Shown: positions 18,543-26,287 of the stretch, piece after piece
Layout: each line of letters opens with the position of its first letter
Position numbering within the stretch: the first letter of the stretch is position 1
Assembly: GCA_910576325.1 (NCBI GenBank)
Contig: CAJTIM010000007.1
Coordinates: forward strand, 124,001 to 188,000
DNA from: Clostridia bacterium
Lineage (GTDB): Bacteria > Bacillota > Clostridia > Lachnospirales > Lachnospiraceae
Direction: 5' to 3'
Length of the DNA stretch: 64,000 nt
Made by a program: the position numbers and the translations under genes
Notes under the pieces: model-generated
Told to the model about the DNA's origin: nothing
Seen by the model: only the letters and a program-made list of their open reading frames with translations
Database searches by the model: none

Positions 18543-19949
18543 ATGTATGAATATGGCGGCGGAGGGTCGGATTCGGAGAAGAGATCCTCAAGTGAGTATC
18601 GGTACAGCGGTCCCTTTTACCAGGATAATATTGGTTCCGCTTCTTCACGCAGTACCATCGGGGAGGTTAAGGTGAAGGAGAAAAAGAAAAGCTTTCCCAG
18701 GCTGATGATGAAGGTTATCTGCGTGGCTCTGGTATTCGGCATTGTGGCAAGCGCGGCCTTTCAGACAACGAATTATGTTGGCACAAAGCTGCGGGGTGAG
18801 GATGCAAAGACGGCGGCAAATGAGGAGCCGTCTGTGGTTCCGGAGATTGAGTCCGTGATACCCCAGGTGGGAGGAGAGGGTCAAAAGCCTGCCGGCAGCG
18901 ACGTGATCTCCATTGTGCAGCAATGTATGCCTTCTCTGGTAGCTATTACCAATGTCAGTATTCGGGAGGTGGAAAGCTTCTGGGGCTTCGGCTGGTACAA
19001 TATGCCGCAGCAGAGAGAGCAGACTTCTACGGGTACGGGGATTGTCATAGGTCAGAATGAGACGGAGCTTTTGATTGTCACCAACAATCATGTGATTGCA
19101 GGCGCTACGAATCTGACCGTTCTCTTTAGCGTGGATGAGGGCAAGGACGGGGCCAGTGCGGTGGAGGCCCAGATCAAGGGTACGGACGCGAGCAAGGATG
19201 TAGGCGTGATTGCCGTTCCCCTTAAGGATATTCCTGCGGAGACCTTAAGTGAGATTAAGGTGGCAACCATCGGCGATTCCTCCCAGCTTATGGTGGGGGA
19301 GCAGGTGGTAGCTATCGGCAATGCCCTGGGCTATGGGCAGTCCGTAACCACCGGAATTATCAGCGCCCTGAACCGGGATGTGACCTTGCAGAATGACGAC
19401 GGTTCTCTGATTAACAACAGCCTGATTCAGACGGATGCGGCGATCAATCCGGGCAACAGCGGCGGCGCTTTGCTGAATATGAAGGGCGAGGTTATCGGCA
19501 TCAATGAAGCCAAGTATTCCGCAAACCAGGTGGAAGGCGTTGGCTATGCCATTCCCATCTCCGATGTGGAGGGAATTATCGGGGATCTGAAAACCATGAC
19601 CAACCGTCCCGAAGTGGATGCGGAAGATATGGGATATCTGGGCATTACCTGCCAGGATGTGACGGAGGAGATTTCCAAGCAGTATGATATGCCTGTGGGC
19701 ATTTATCTGAAGTCCGTAGTCAGCGGCTGTGCGGCGGATAAGGCAGGACTTAAGAAGGGGGATATTATCACCCGCTTTGACAACATCGGCGTGAGCAGCT
19801 ATGATTCTCTCCGGGACCGCCTGCAGTATTATGCGGCCGGCGAGACGGTGGAGGTTACGGTGATGTCGTCGGAGAACGGCGAGTATGTGGAGAAAACCGT
19901 GACCGTGACCCTGAACAGTAAGGCGGAAGTGGAGGCGGCTTCCCAGTAG
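18543..19949 (+). CDS. HtrA/DegP-like serine protease, membrane-anchored
   Basis: This envelope quality-control protease has 468 residues from the ATG at 18543. A ~50-residue cytoplasmic tail is followed by one membrane anchor (about 52-74, VICVALVFGIVASAAF). The trypsin-like domain (about 115-340) carries the catalytic His (NNHVIAG, near 182), Asp (DASKDVGVI, near 220) and Ser (NPGNSGG, near 305). One PDZ domain (about 355-450, GYLGITCQDV..GLKKGDIITRFDN) binds unfolded C-termini. Start choice: an ATG at 18507 is in frame, but AAGGAAGGAG (18523-18532) is spaced for 18543. A ClpX-like gene follows on the same strand after a terminator and its own promoter, so the two are neighbours rather than one operon. 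All catalytic residues are present. Confidence 0.95.
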   Translation: MYEYGGGGSDSEKRSSSEYRYSGPFYQDNIGSASSRSTIGEVKVKEKKKSFPRLMMKVICVALVFGIVASAAFQTTNYVGTKLRGEDAKTAANEEPSVVPEIESVIPQVGGEGQKPAGSDVISIVQQCMPSLVAITNVSIREVESFWGFGWYNMPQQREQTSTGTGIVIGQNETELLIVTNNHVIAGATNLTVLFSVDEGKDGASAVEAQIKGTDASKDVGVIAVPLKDIPAETLSEIKVATIGDSSQLMVGEQVVAIGNALGYGQSVTTGIISALNRDVTLQNDDGSLINNSLIQTDAAINPGNSGGALLNMKGEVIGINEAKYSANQVEGVGYAIPISDVEGIIGDLKTMTNRPEVDAEDMGYLGITCQDVTEEISKQYDMPVGIYLKSVVSGCAADKAGLKKGDIITRFDNIGVSSYDSLRDRLQYYAAGETVEVTVMSSENGEYVEKTVTVTLNSKAEVEAASQ

Positions 19950-20025
19950 TTTGTTTCGGAAATTTCTGTGCATATTTCTGAGTAACAGTACTTGCATATC
20001 AGCACTATTTTATAGTAAGATCGGA

Positions 20026-20071
20026 CACCGGGAGAAAAGAGGTATTTTTTTCCCGGTGCTTGGTCTTTTTT
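20026..20071 (+). terminator. Terminator after htrA
   Basis: CACCGGGA/TCCCGGTG pair around a 17-base A/T-rich loop, with a run of T shortly after. It overlaps the start of the clpX-like promoter. Confidence 0.65.
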
Positions 20072-20088
20072 CAAATCTGTGTTATACT
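20060..20088 (+). promoter_or_regulatory. Promoter of the clpX-like gene
   Basis: TTGGTC, 17 bases, TATACT. The predicted transcript would start only about 14 nt before the ATG at 20109, just enough for the AAAGGAGAGG ribosome site. Confidence 0.65.
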
Positions 20089-20108
20089 CTAGGGAAAGGA
20101 GAGGACGA

Positions 20109-21521
20109 ATGGACGAGAAAGATTACTTGGAAGAGGTTGAAGTAGAAGATACAAAGGATTCGGAGGACAAGGACGACAAAGACAGTGATTACGAGGAGGT
20201 CTGCGTTCTCTGCCACCGGCCGGAGAGCAAGACCGGGAAGCTGATTAACCTGGCAAAAGGGATCTGTATCTGTTCGGAATGTATGCAGAAAACGATGGAT
20301 ACCTTCCAGAACAGCAGTCAGGATTTTTCCAAAATTCCCGGCTTTAGTTTTATCAATCTGGCGGATCTGCAGAATATGATTCCCCAGAGGCAGAAGGTGA
20401 AAAAGAAGAAGCCCAAGGAGGAGCAGCCGGCAAAGGAACTGGATATCCGCAGTATTCCCGCTCCTCATAAGATTAAGGCCAGCCTGGATGAGTATGTCAT
20501 CGGGCAGGAGCATGCCAAAAAGGTCGTATCCGTGGCTGTTTACAATCACTATAAGCGTGTGGCTACGGGGACCCAGGATGAGATTGAGATAGAGAAGTCC
20601 AATATGCTGATGATTGGGCCTACGGGAAGCGGAAAGACTTATCTGGTTAAGACGCTGGCAAGGCTTCTGGATGTGCCTCTGGCTATTGCGGATGCCACGT
20701 CTCTTACGGAGGCGGGGTATATCGGTGATGATATTGAGAGCGTGCTTTCCAAGCTTCTGGCTGCCGCGGACAATGATGTGGAGAAGGCGGAGCGTGGGAT
20801 TGTCTTTATTGATGAGATTGATAAGATTGCCAAGAAAAAGGACACCCATCACCGGGATGTAAGCGGGGAGTCGGTGCAGCAGGGGATGCTGAAGCTTTTG
20901 GAGGGCGCGGAGATTGAGGTGCCGGTGGGAGCCAACAGCAAGAATGCGATGGTGCCTTTGACGACCATCAATACACGGAATATTCTCTTTATCTGTGGCG
21001 GCGCGTTTCCGGAGCTGGAGAATGTGATTAAGGAGCGGCTCAATAAAAAGTCCTCTATGGGCTTTCAGGCGGATTTGAAGGATAAATACGATAAGGAACC
21101 CAATCTGCTTTCCAAGGTGACGGTGGAGGATTTGCGGAACTTTGGTATGATTCCGGAGTTTTTGGGCAGAATGCCGATTGTATTTACACTGGAGAGTCTT
21201 ACCAAGGAGATGCTGGTGCGTATCCTGAAGGAGCCGAAGAATGCCATTTTGAAGCAGTATCAGAAGCTTCTGGCTCTGGATGAGGTTCAGCTTGAGTTTA
21301 ATGACGGAGCTTTGGAGGCAATTGCGGATAAGGCTATGGAGAAGGACACGGGAGCCAGAGCGCTCCGGGCGATTATTGAGGAATTTATGCTGGATATTAT
21401 GTATGAGATTCCCAAGGATGACAATATCGGCCGGGTGACGATTACCAGAGAGTATATTGAGCATACGGGCGGTCCGGTGATTACCATGCGCGGTGTTCTG
21501 GCTCTGGAAGGGCAGGGATAA
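20109..21521 (+). CDS. Divergent ClpX-like AAA+ unfoldase
   Basis: This is a 470-residue AAA+ ATPase of the ClpX family, which normally unfolds substrates and feeds them to ClpP. An acidic tail (1-28, DTKDSEDKDDKDSD) precedes a four-Cys zinc-binding domain (CVLC near 32-35, CICSEC near 54-59). AAA+ motifs are Walker A GPTGSGKT (near 170), pore loop GYIG, Walker B IVFIDEIDKI (near 233), and sensor-type GRMPIVFTLE. The ClpP-docking loop reads SMGF where ClpX has IGF, so docking may be kept. Differences from standard ClpX are the long acidic lead, a Lys-rich linker (KVKKKKPKEE) between zinc domain and ATPase, and several changed conserved stretches. Clostridia often carry such a second ClpX-like protein besides clpX-clpP; no clpP is in this window. 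Confidence 0.88.
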   Translation: MDEKDYLEEVEVEDTKDSEDKDDKDSDYEEVCVLCHRPESKTGKLINLAKGICICSECMQKTMDTFQNSSQDFSKIPGFSFINLADLQNMIPQRQKVKKKKPKEEQPAKELDIRSIPAPHKIKASLDEYVIGQEHAKKVVSVAVYNHYKRVATGTQDEIEIEKSNMLMIGPTGSGKTYLVKTLARLLDVPLAIADATSLTEAGYIGDDIESVLSKLLAAADNDVEKAERGIVFIDEIDKIAKKKDTHHRDVSGESVQQGMLKLLEGAEIEVPVGANSKNAMVPLTTINTRNILFICGGAFPELENVIKERLNKKSSMGFQADLKDKYDKEPNLLSKVTVEDLRNFGMIPEFLGRMPIVFTLESLTKEMLVRILKEPKNAILKQYQKLLALDEVQLEFNDGALEAIADKAMEKDTGARALRAIIEEFMLDIMYEIPKDDNIGRVTITREYIEHTGGPVITMRGVLALEGQG

Positions 21522-21598
21522 TTGGAAGTTAGCAGTCGGTATCGGGAGTTTTTGTGTATATGTTCGGTACGGATTGTTAAGGTGTGGATGATACCGGA

Positions 21599-22573
21599 AT
21601 GAAAAATGATTGTTTTAATGTGTGCAAGGGGATTGCGGCTTTTGCCGTTGTGCTGATTCACTGTAGCTTTCCAAGTCCTGTGGGCGGGATGATGAATGGC
21701 CTGGCCCGGTTTGGCGTTCCTTTGTTTTTTATGGTCAGCGGATATTTTTCCTATGGGAAAGGGACAGACACCGTAAAGCGGAGGATGCGGAAGCTTTTTG
21801 CTCTCTTTCTTGGGGCGAATGGAGTTTATTTTGTGTGGAGGCTGCTGGCTCTCCGGGAACAGGGCAGTCTGACCTTGGAGGCGGCCGCAGGGTTTTTTAA
21901 CTGGAAATCTCTGCTTGGATGGGTGCTTTGGAATGAATCGCCTTTTATGGGGCATCTGTGGTTTTTGGGAGCCTTGCTTTACTGTTACTGTTTGTATGGG
22001 ATTTTTGTGAGGAAGGGTCTTGAGGAGCGGGTGTATTTTTTGATTCCTCTTTGTCTGGGGGCTAATCTTCTGCTGGGAGAGGGGCTTTCTGTTTTTGGGA
22101 AGGGCATTTCGTTCTTGTATGTGCGTAATTTCTGGCTGACGGGGCTGCCTTTTTTCCTTTGGGGGCATTGGATGTTCCGGGAGGAGCGGAAGGGAAAGCT
22201 TATGGGGAACCCCGGGCTTTGTGCGGCTGGTATTGTCTTTGGGGCTTGTCTTTCGATGGGGGAGCTGATGCTGTCCGGGGGAGGGGAGCTGTATCTGGGC
22301 AGTATTTTGATGACGGCGGGAATATTTTCGCTGGCACTGCGGAGGCCGGATTTTGGAAAAGGGAGCTTTTTGGCTCATGTCGGGGAGAAAACGGCTCTGC
22401 ATATTTATCTCTGGCAGATGATTGTATTTGATATCGTGGAGAAGCTTGCGTATATAGGCGGTATTCATGAGCATATGGTATATCAGTGGATGATGCCTTT
22501 GACAGTCGGGGGGATTTCCTGGCTTTTGGCGGAGGCAGTGGTTTTGGGAGTACGTTTTAAAAGGGTGCATTAG
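21599..22573 (+). CDS. Membrane acyltransferase 3 family protein
   Basis: This is a ~324-residue integral membrane protein of the acyltransferase 3 (OafA/Oac-like) family, which O-acetylates or otherwise acylates sugars at the envelope. It has about ten hydrophobic segments. The family signature is at the N-terminus: FNVCKGIAAFAVVLIHCSF, with the active His in 'LIHCS', then RFGVPLFFMVSGYF. A second family landmark, HLWFLGALLYCY, is near 120. Start choice is uncertain: a GTG at 21584 and ATG at 21599 are both in frame; 21599 gives the usual MKND..CKG beginning. The substrate cannot be told. It is short for the family and lacks the extra SGNH domain. The next gene starts 41 nt downstream. Confidence 0.82.
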   Translation: MKNDCFNVCKGIAAFAVVLIHCSFPSPVGGMMNGLARFGVPLFFMVSGYFSYGKGTDTVKRRMRKLFALFLGANGVYFVWRLLALREQGSLTLEAAAGFFNWKSLLGWVLWNESPFMGHLWFLGALLYCYCLYGIFVRKGLEERVYFLIPLCLGANLLLGEGLSVFGKGISFLYVRNFWLTGLPFFLWGHWMFREERKGKLMGNPGLCAAGIVFGACLSMGELMLSGGGELYLGSILMTAGIFSLALRRPDFGKGSFLAHVGEKTALHIYLWQMIVFDIVEKLAYIGGIHEHMVYQWMMPLTVGGISWLLAEAVVLGVRFKRVH

Positions 22574-22614
22574 GTTATAAAGCCGGAATTGGAATAGAAA
22601 GGAGCAAAAAGGCA

Positions 22615-22908
22615 ATGAACAAAGAAGTATTGGACGACATCGGAAGAGTGATTTCAGGGGCGGCGGACACGGTAAGCCGGAAAACCGGGGAGATTGTGGA
22701 GCTGACAAGGCTGAAAAACCAGATTTATAATCTGGAGCGGGAGATCAAGCGGGATTACTCGGACTTGGGAAAGATGGTTTATGAACAGTATCTGGAGACG
22801 GGGATTGTGGACGAAGCCCTGTTGCCGATCTGCCAGGGGATTACAAAAAAGGAAAGCCTGGTGGAGCAGTACGAAGGTGAAATCGAATGTCTCAAAAAAG
22901 TGCATTAG
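22615..22908 (+). CDS. Small coiled-coil protein, unknown function
   Basis: This 97-residue protein is predicted to be almost wholly helical. After a short Gly/Ala head (DIGRVISGAADTVSRKTGEIV) come heptad-like stretches (LTRLKNQIYNLEREIKRDYSDLG, ..KKESLVEQYEGEIECLKK). Similar small clostridial proteins often carry a C-terminal zinc ribbon; none is present here. The ribosome site AAAGGAG is 9 nt upstream. Its 3' end overlaps the next gene by 22 nt in another frame, which suggests coupled translation with the DUF3810 protein. I cannot name a function. Confidence 0.75.
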   Translation: MNKEVLDDIGRVISGAADTVSRKTGEIVELTRLKNQIYNLEREIKRDYSDLGKMVYEQYLETGIVDEALLPICQGITKKESLVEQYEGEIECLKKVH

Positions 22909-24038
22909 ATGATAATGCTTTCCGCGGGGAATGTACTGCCGCGGATCACATGAGAGAAAAAAGAAACGGCAAACCACAGGCAGAGAAGCGGGCATTTTTT
23001 CTCTGGGGTGGTTTGCTTTGTATCAGCGTGCTTTTTCATCTGGCCGCCCGGTTGATTCCGGGATTTGCGGAATGGTATGCGGTTTATGTGTATCCTGTCT
23101 TTGTGGGGACCCTGGGGAGGCTTTGTTCGCTCCTGCCCTTTTCGGTGATTGAAATTCTGCTTTATATGGGTATTGCGTTGATTCTGGCGGGAGTTATCGG
23201 GGTGGTGATGAGGAAGCTGGTCTTTAAGCGCGCCCTGGGGATTCTGGCGCGGACGCTGATAGTGGTTTTTCTGGTGTTTACTTTAAACTGCGGTATTAAT
23301 TATCAGAGGCTTCCGTTTTCGGAGCGGGCGGGGTTTGTGCTGCAGGAGTCTACGGAGGAGGAATTGATTGCTCTCTGCGAACGTCTGGTGGAGGAAATTA
23401 ATGCGGCGGCGGAAGATATTGCGCTGGATGAGGACGGGCATTGTATACTGGAAGGGGATCTCACGGAGCTTGCCAGGGAAGCGATGGCAGCGGCGGCTCT
23501 GGAGTACCCGGAGCTTGAAGGATATTATCCCAGGGCGAAGCCGGTGCTTTCCATCTGGTATCTGTCCAGCCAGCTTCTGCAGGGCGTGTACAGTCCCTTT
23601 ACGGTGGAGGCCAATTATAACAATGGGATGCCGGATCAGGACAAGCCCTCCACGGTCTGCCATGAGCTTTCTCATTTGAAGGGCTTTATGCGGGAGGATG
23701 AGGCGAATTTTGTGGCTTATCTGGCCTGCAGAGCTTCGGAGAATCCGGGCTTTCGGTACAGCGGAAGTATTTTGGCTTATATTTACAGCGGAAATGCCCT
23801 GTATGCCCAGAATCCGGCGGCCCTTCGTAAAGTTCGGGAAAAGCTGTGCGATCAGGCGGTGCGGGATCTCCTGGATCACAATGCTTATTGGGATACATAC
23901 CGAGGGGCCATTTCGGAGGTTTCGGATAAGGTGAATGATATGTATTTGAAGGCCAACGCACAGGAGGCCGGGACAAAGAGCTATGGGCGTATGGTGGATC
24001 TTCTGCTGGCCTGGAACCGGGAGCAGGATAAGACGTAA
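22887..24038 (+). CDS. DUF3810 membrane protein with zinc-peptidase-like HExxH
   Basis: This is a 383-residue membrane protein matching DUF3810. A basic tail is followed by three hydrophobic helices (about 36-55, 85-112, 120-140) and a large extracytoplasmic domain. That domain has an HELSHLKG motif (near 259-266) with a nearby downstream Glu (REDEANFVAYLAC), the arrangement of gluzincin metallopeptidases, so it is probably a membrane-tethered zinc peptidase. This activity is inferred. A Met at codon 22 (22950) is an alternative start that would avoid the 22-nt overlap with the upstream gene. A family B structured repeat begins 3 nt after the stop and fills the whole gap to the Nudix gene. 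Confidence 0.82.
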   Translation: MSQKSALDDNAFRGECTAADHMREKRNGKPQAEKRAFFLWGGLLCISVLFHLAARLIPGFAEWYAVYVYPVFVGTLGRLCSLLPFSVIEILLYMGIALILAGVIGVVMRKLVFKRALGILARTLIVVFLVFTLNCGINYQRLPFSERAGFVLQESTEEELIALCERLVEEINAAAEDIALDEDGHCILEGDLTELAREAMAAAALEYPELEGYYPRAKPVLSIWYLSSQLLQGVYSPFTVEANYNNGMPDQDKPSTVCHELSHLKGFMREDEANFVAYLACRASENPGFRYSGSILAYIYSGNALYAQNPAALRKVREKLCDQAVRDLLDHNAYWDTYRGAISEVSDKVNDMYLKANAQEAGTKSYGRMVDLLLAWNREQDKT

Positions 24039-24040
24039 AG

Positions 24041-24168
24041 GAAGAAGATTACGGAACTGGAAAACAGTAATCTTCTGGCAATGCACAGCTCGATTTACAG
24101 ACACATGCACTGGTGGCTGTAAATCGAGCTAGTCAAAGGTGCATTGGAAGAAGATTACGGAACTGGAA
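24041..24168 (+). repeat. Family B structured repeat, copy B1 (upstream of Nudix gene)
   Basis: A box GAAGATTAC-GGAACTGGAA occurs at both ends. The first box forms a hairpin with GTAATCTTC. Between the boxes a long inverted repeat runs AATGCAC / GTGCATT and AGCTCGATTTACAG / CTGTAAATCGAGCT. The element starts 3 nt after the DUF3810 stop and ends 13 nt before the Nudix ATG. Arm sequences differ from other copies but still pair. Confidence 0.9.
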
Positions 24169-24181
24169 TAGGTAAGAAAGT

Positions 24182-24853
24182 ATGGAATACATTGATTTGC
24201 GACGGGAGGATGGGAGCCTTACGGGGGAAGTAAAGGAACGCAGCCTGGTTCACAGAGACGGGGATCTTCACGGCACCTCCCATGTATGGCTGATTCGGTA
24301 TCGTGAGGACAGGCGGTCTGCGGATGTGCTGCTCCAGAAGCGAAGTGAGAATAAAGATTCCTTCCCCGGAAGCTACGACATTTCCTCGGCAGGACATATT
24401 CCTTCCGGGGTGGATTTCCTGGAATCGGCATTGCGGGAGCTTGAGGAGGAGCTTGGCATACGGGCAAAGGCGGAGGAGCTTATCTATGCTTTTACCCATA
24501 TCGGGCGCCATGAGGCGGAATTTTACGGGAAGGTGTTCAAGAACCATGAGTACAGCCGGATTTATTTGCTTGAATGCAGTCTTTCCACAGAGGAAATGCA
24601 TTTGCAGAAGGAGGAAGTGGAAAGCGTGCTCTGGATGGATTACCGGGAATGTCTTGACCATATACGAAGGGGCGATCTGAATCACTGCATTTTCTCGGAG
24701 GAGTTTGAACGGCTGGTTGTAGAAATTGAGGCTTATTTTGCTCGTACCGGACGGCCGCTTGGGGAAAAGACGCTCACGGAAACCTGGGCCGAGGATGCCC
24801 AGGCAGAGCTTGAGGACTGGATTGAAGAGCAGGGGATCTATATCCGCCAGTGA
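24182..24853 (+). CDS. Nudix hydrolase, IDI/YfcD-like
   Basis: This 223-residue Nudix enzyme is of the isopentenyl-diphosphate-isomerase-like subgroup. The N-terminus (MEYIDLRREDGSLTGEVKER) and HVWLIRY strand match that group. The Nudix box region reads SAGHIPSG...ALRELEEELGI (about 80-103), with the REXXEE metal-binding core intact. The enzymes hydrolyse nucleoside diphosphate-linked substrates; the exact substrate is unknown, and true IDI activity is unlikely without its Cys motif. A ~65-residue C-terminal extension (from about 160) is typical for clostridial members. The ribosome site is weak (AGGTAAG). It is directly preceded by family B repeat B1. It is convergent with the superoxide dismutase gene. 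Confidence 0.9.
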   Translation: MEYIDLRREDGSLTGEVKERSLVHRDGDLHGTSHVWLIRYREDRRSADVLLQKRSENKDSFPGSYDISSAGHIPSGVDFLESALRELEEELGIRAKAEELIYAFTHIGRHEAEFYGKVFKNHEYSRIYLLECSLSTEEMHLQKEEVESVLWMDYRECLDHIRRGDLNHCIFSEEFERLVVEIEAYFARTGRPLGEKTLTETWAEDAQAELEDWIEEQGIYIRQ

Positions 24854-24930
24854 GAGAGTCCGTATATGGAACATTTCTATTCATTGAGGGAAAACAGCCC
24901 TTCGGCCATTGGCCGGGGAGAGGGCAGGCG

Positions 24931-25620
24931 TTATGCTTCCTCTTCATTTACGGGAAGCGGCTCCTGGGAGGTCTGCCTTTTGCGGCACAGCAGATTGTTT
25001 AAAAGAGCTTTTTCATACCGGCGTTCGGCCTCGGTCCAGTTGATGATGCGGAACCAGTTGTGAATATATTCCGCGCGGAGATTCTGGTACTCCAGGTAGT
25101 AGGCATGTTCCCATACGTCCAGATTCAGAACGGGCGTCAGGTTCTTTGGCAGAGGGGTATCCTGATTGGGAAGGGGCAGAATCACCAGCTTGCCCCGTTC
25201 GTCAGCGGCAAGCCACAGATTTCCCGAGCCAAAGAGTTCTACCGCCATCTGAAAAAAGGTTTCATAAAAGCTTTCCCAGGTTCCGAAATCCAGCAGCAGG
25301 GCGTCTTTCAGTTTCCCTAAGAGATGGGTGGGGTTGGGGGACATGCCGGCAAAATAGAGCTGATGGTTGTAAACGCCTCCGGCATTGTTCCGGACTTTTG
25401 TGCGGATATCCTCAGGAAGCTTCTGATTTTCCAGAAGCAGCCGTTCCAGGGTCCATTCGTGGAACTGGGGATAGGGCCGAAGAAGGGCGTTGAGATTGTC
25501 TACATAGGCGGCAAGATGCTTGGAGTGGTGGAAAAACATGGTTTCCATATTGATATTCGGCTCCAGGGAATCGTAAAGATACGGGAGCGGCAGTACTTCA
25601 AAGGGGTAATGCTGAATCAT
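24931..25620 (-). CDS. Iron/manganese superoxide dismutase family protein
   Basis: This enzyme removes superoxide in the cytoplasm. The 229-residue length is slightly above the family norm (~200) because of a charged C-terminal tail. The four metal ligands are all present: His in MFFHHSKH (near 31), His in NHQLYF (near 85), and Asp and His in NLDVWEHAYYLEYQ (near 169 and 173). The N-terminal LPLPYLYDSLEPNI matches the family start. The residue next to the second ligand, VYNHQL rather than ANHSxFW, departs from typical Fe- or Mn-SODs, so metal preference cannot be read. The ATG has AGGAGGT at normal spacing. A degenerate family A palindrome lies just upstream. Confidence 0.92.
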   Translation of the reverse strand: MIQHYPFEVLPLPYLYDSLEPNINMETMFFHHSKHLAAYVDNLNALLRPYPQFHEWTLERLLLENQKLPEDIRTKVRNNAGGVYNHQLYFAGMSPNPTHLLGKLKDALLLDFGTWESFYETFFQMAVELFGSGNLWLAADERGKLVILPLPNQDTPLPKNLTPVLNLDVWEHAYYLEYQNLRAEYIHNWFRIINWTEAERRYEKALLNNLLCRKRQTSQEPLPVNEEEA

Positions 25621-25654
25621 GGATGTACCTCCTGATGGACATCATTTTGGAACT

Positions 25655-25758
25655 TGTTCAGAAAATCTGTGCTCATATGGGATGGATTGTACTCCAACAG
25701 CCGGCCGCCGGATATTGGAGAAGCCGGAGCGCGGATTTTGCCGCAGGCTGTCTGAACA
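25655..25758. repeat. Family A palindrome, copy 2 (half degenerate)
   Basis: The right half (CGCCGGATATTGGAGAA, then GCGCGGATTTTGCCGCAGGC, TCTGAACA) matches the right half of copy 1 closely. The left half keeps only TGTTCAGA, a CTG and CTCCAA-type pieces. It lies in the divergent gap between superoxide dismutase and tRNA-Pro. Confidence 0.75.
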
Positions 25759-25875
25759 GTTACGATATTTTGTTACAATTCACACCCACGCCAGTTTTTG
25801 AAAAGTTTTTATTTGATAAGGGTGCGAAAAGTAACGATATTTTCATTGTATGTTTCAATAATATAAAATATGCAC

Positions 25876-25904
25876 TTGACAAATGGGACAGAATAGCATA
25901 CAAT
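25876..25904 (+). promoter_or_regulatory. Promoter of tRNA-Pro
   Basis: TTGACA, 17 bases, TACAAT; the tRNA begins 16 nt after the -10 box, as expected for a stable RNA promoter. Confidence 0.85.
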
Positions 25905-25919
25905 AATATTCGCACGTGA

Positions 25920-25993
25920 CGGAGTATGGCGTAGCTTGGTAGCGCGCTCGGCTGGGGGCCGAGAGGTCGCAGGTTCAAATCCTGTTACTCCGA
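25920..25993 (+). tRNA. tRNA-Pro (GGG)
   Basis: A full cloverleaf is readable. The acceptor stem is CGGAGTA/TACTCCG. The D arm has AGCTTGGTAGCGC. The anticodon stem CTCGG/CCGAG closes the loop CTGGGGG (anticodon GGG). The T arm GCAGG-TTCAAAT-CCTGT has one G-T pair. The discriminator base is A; CCA is not encoded. GGG reads CCC and CCT proline codons. Confidence 0.95.
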
Positions 25994-26033
25994 CTTTTAT
26001 ATGAGAACTTATATTACATAATCTATTTTACGA

Positions 26034-26112
26034 AAGAAGTTGAAGGCTGCGGATGTGCGGCAAGGTGTAAGGTCGTAAGGGCACCGGAAAAGAAAAGTTC
26101 AACTTCTTTTTT
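26034..26112 (+). terminator. Long hairpin terminator downstream of tRNA-Pro
   Basis: AAGAAGTTGAA pairs with TTCAACTTCTT over 11 bp around a ~53-base loop, followed by a T tract. It could end the tRNA transcript. The long G-rich loop is unusual, and a small RNA is possible. Confidence 0.65.
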
Positions 26113-26287
26113 GTTATAATGATTTTTCAATAGTCCGCAGACGGATGCGGAATCCTTTTTATCATGTTTCCCAAGCATATTACCATTTTTATGTTTGAAA
26201 ATCAATAAGAAAAGAACGTGAAGTGCAAACAATTCGTAATTGCAGGAACGAATAACAGAATTTCATGTTGCAGCAGGAGGTGTGACG

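Noticed and set aside
20082-21464. 460-codon antisense frame across the clpX-like gene
   Set aside because: No ribosome site, composition His/Leu/Arg typical of an antisense shadow, while the sense strand has complete AAA+ motifs.
22574-22614. CGGAATTGGAATAG before the small coiled-coil gene, like the terminal family B box
   Set aside because: The match is about 13 bases with no paired arm; it may be chance around a ribosome site.
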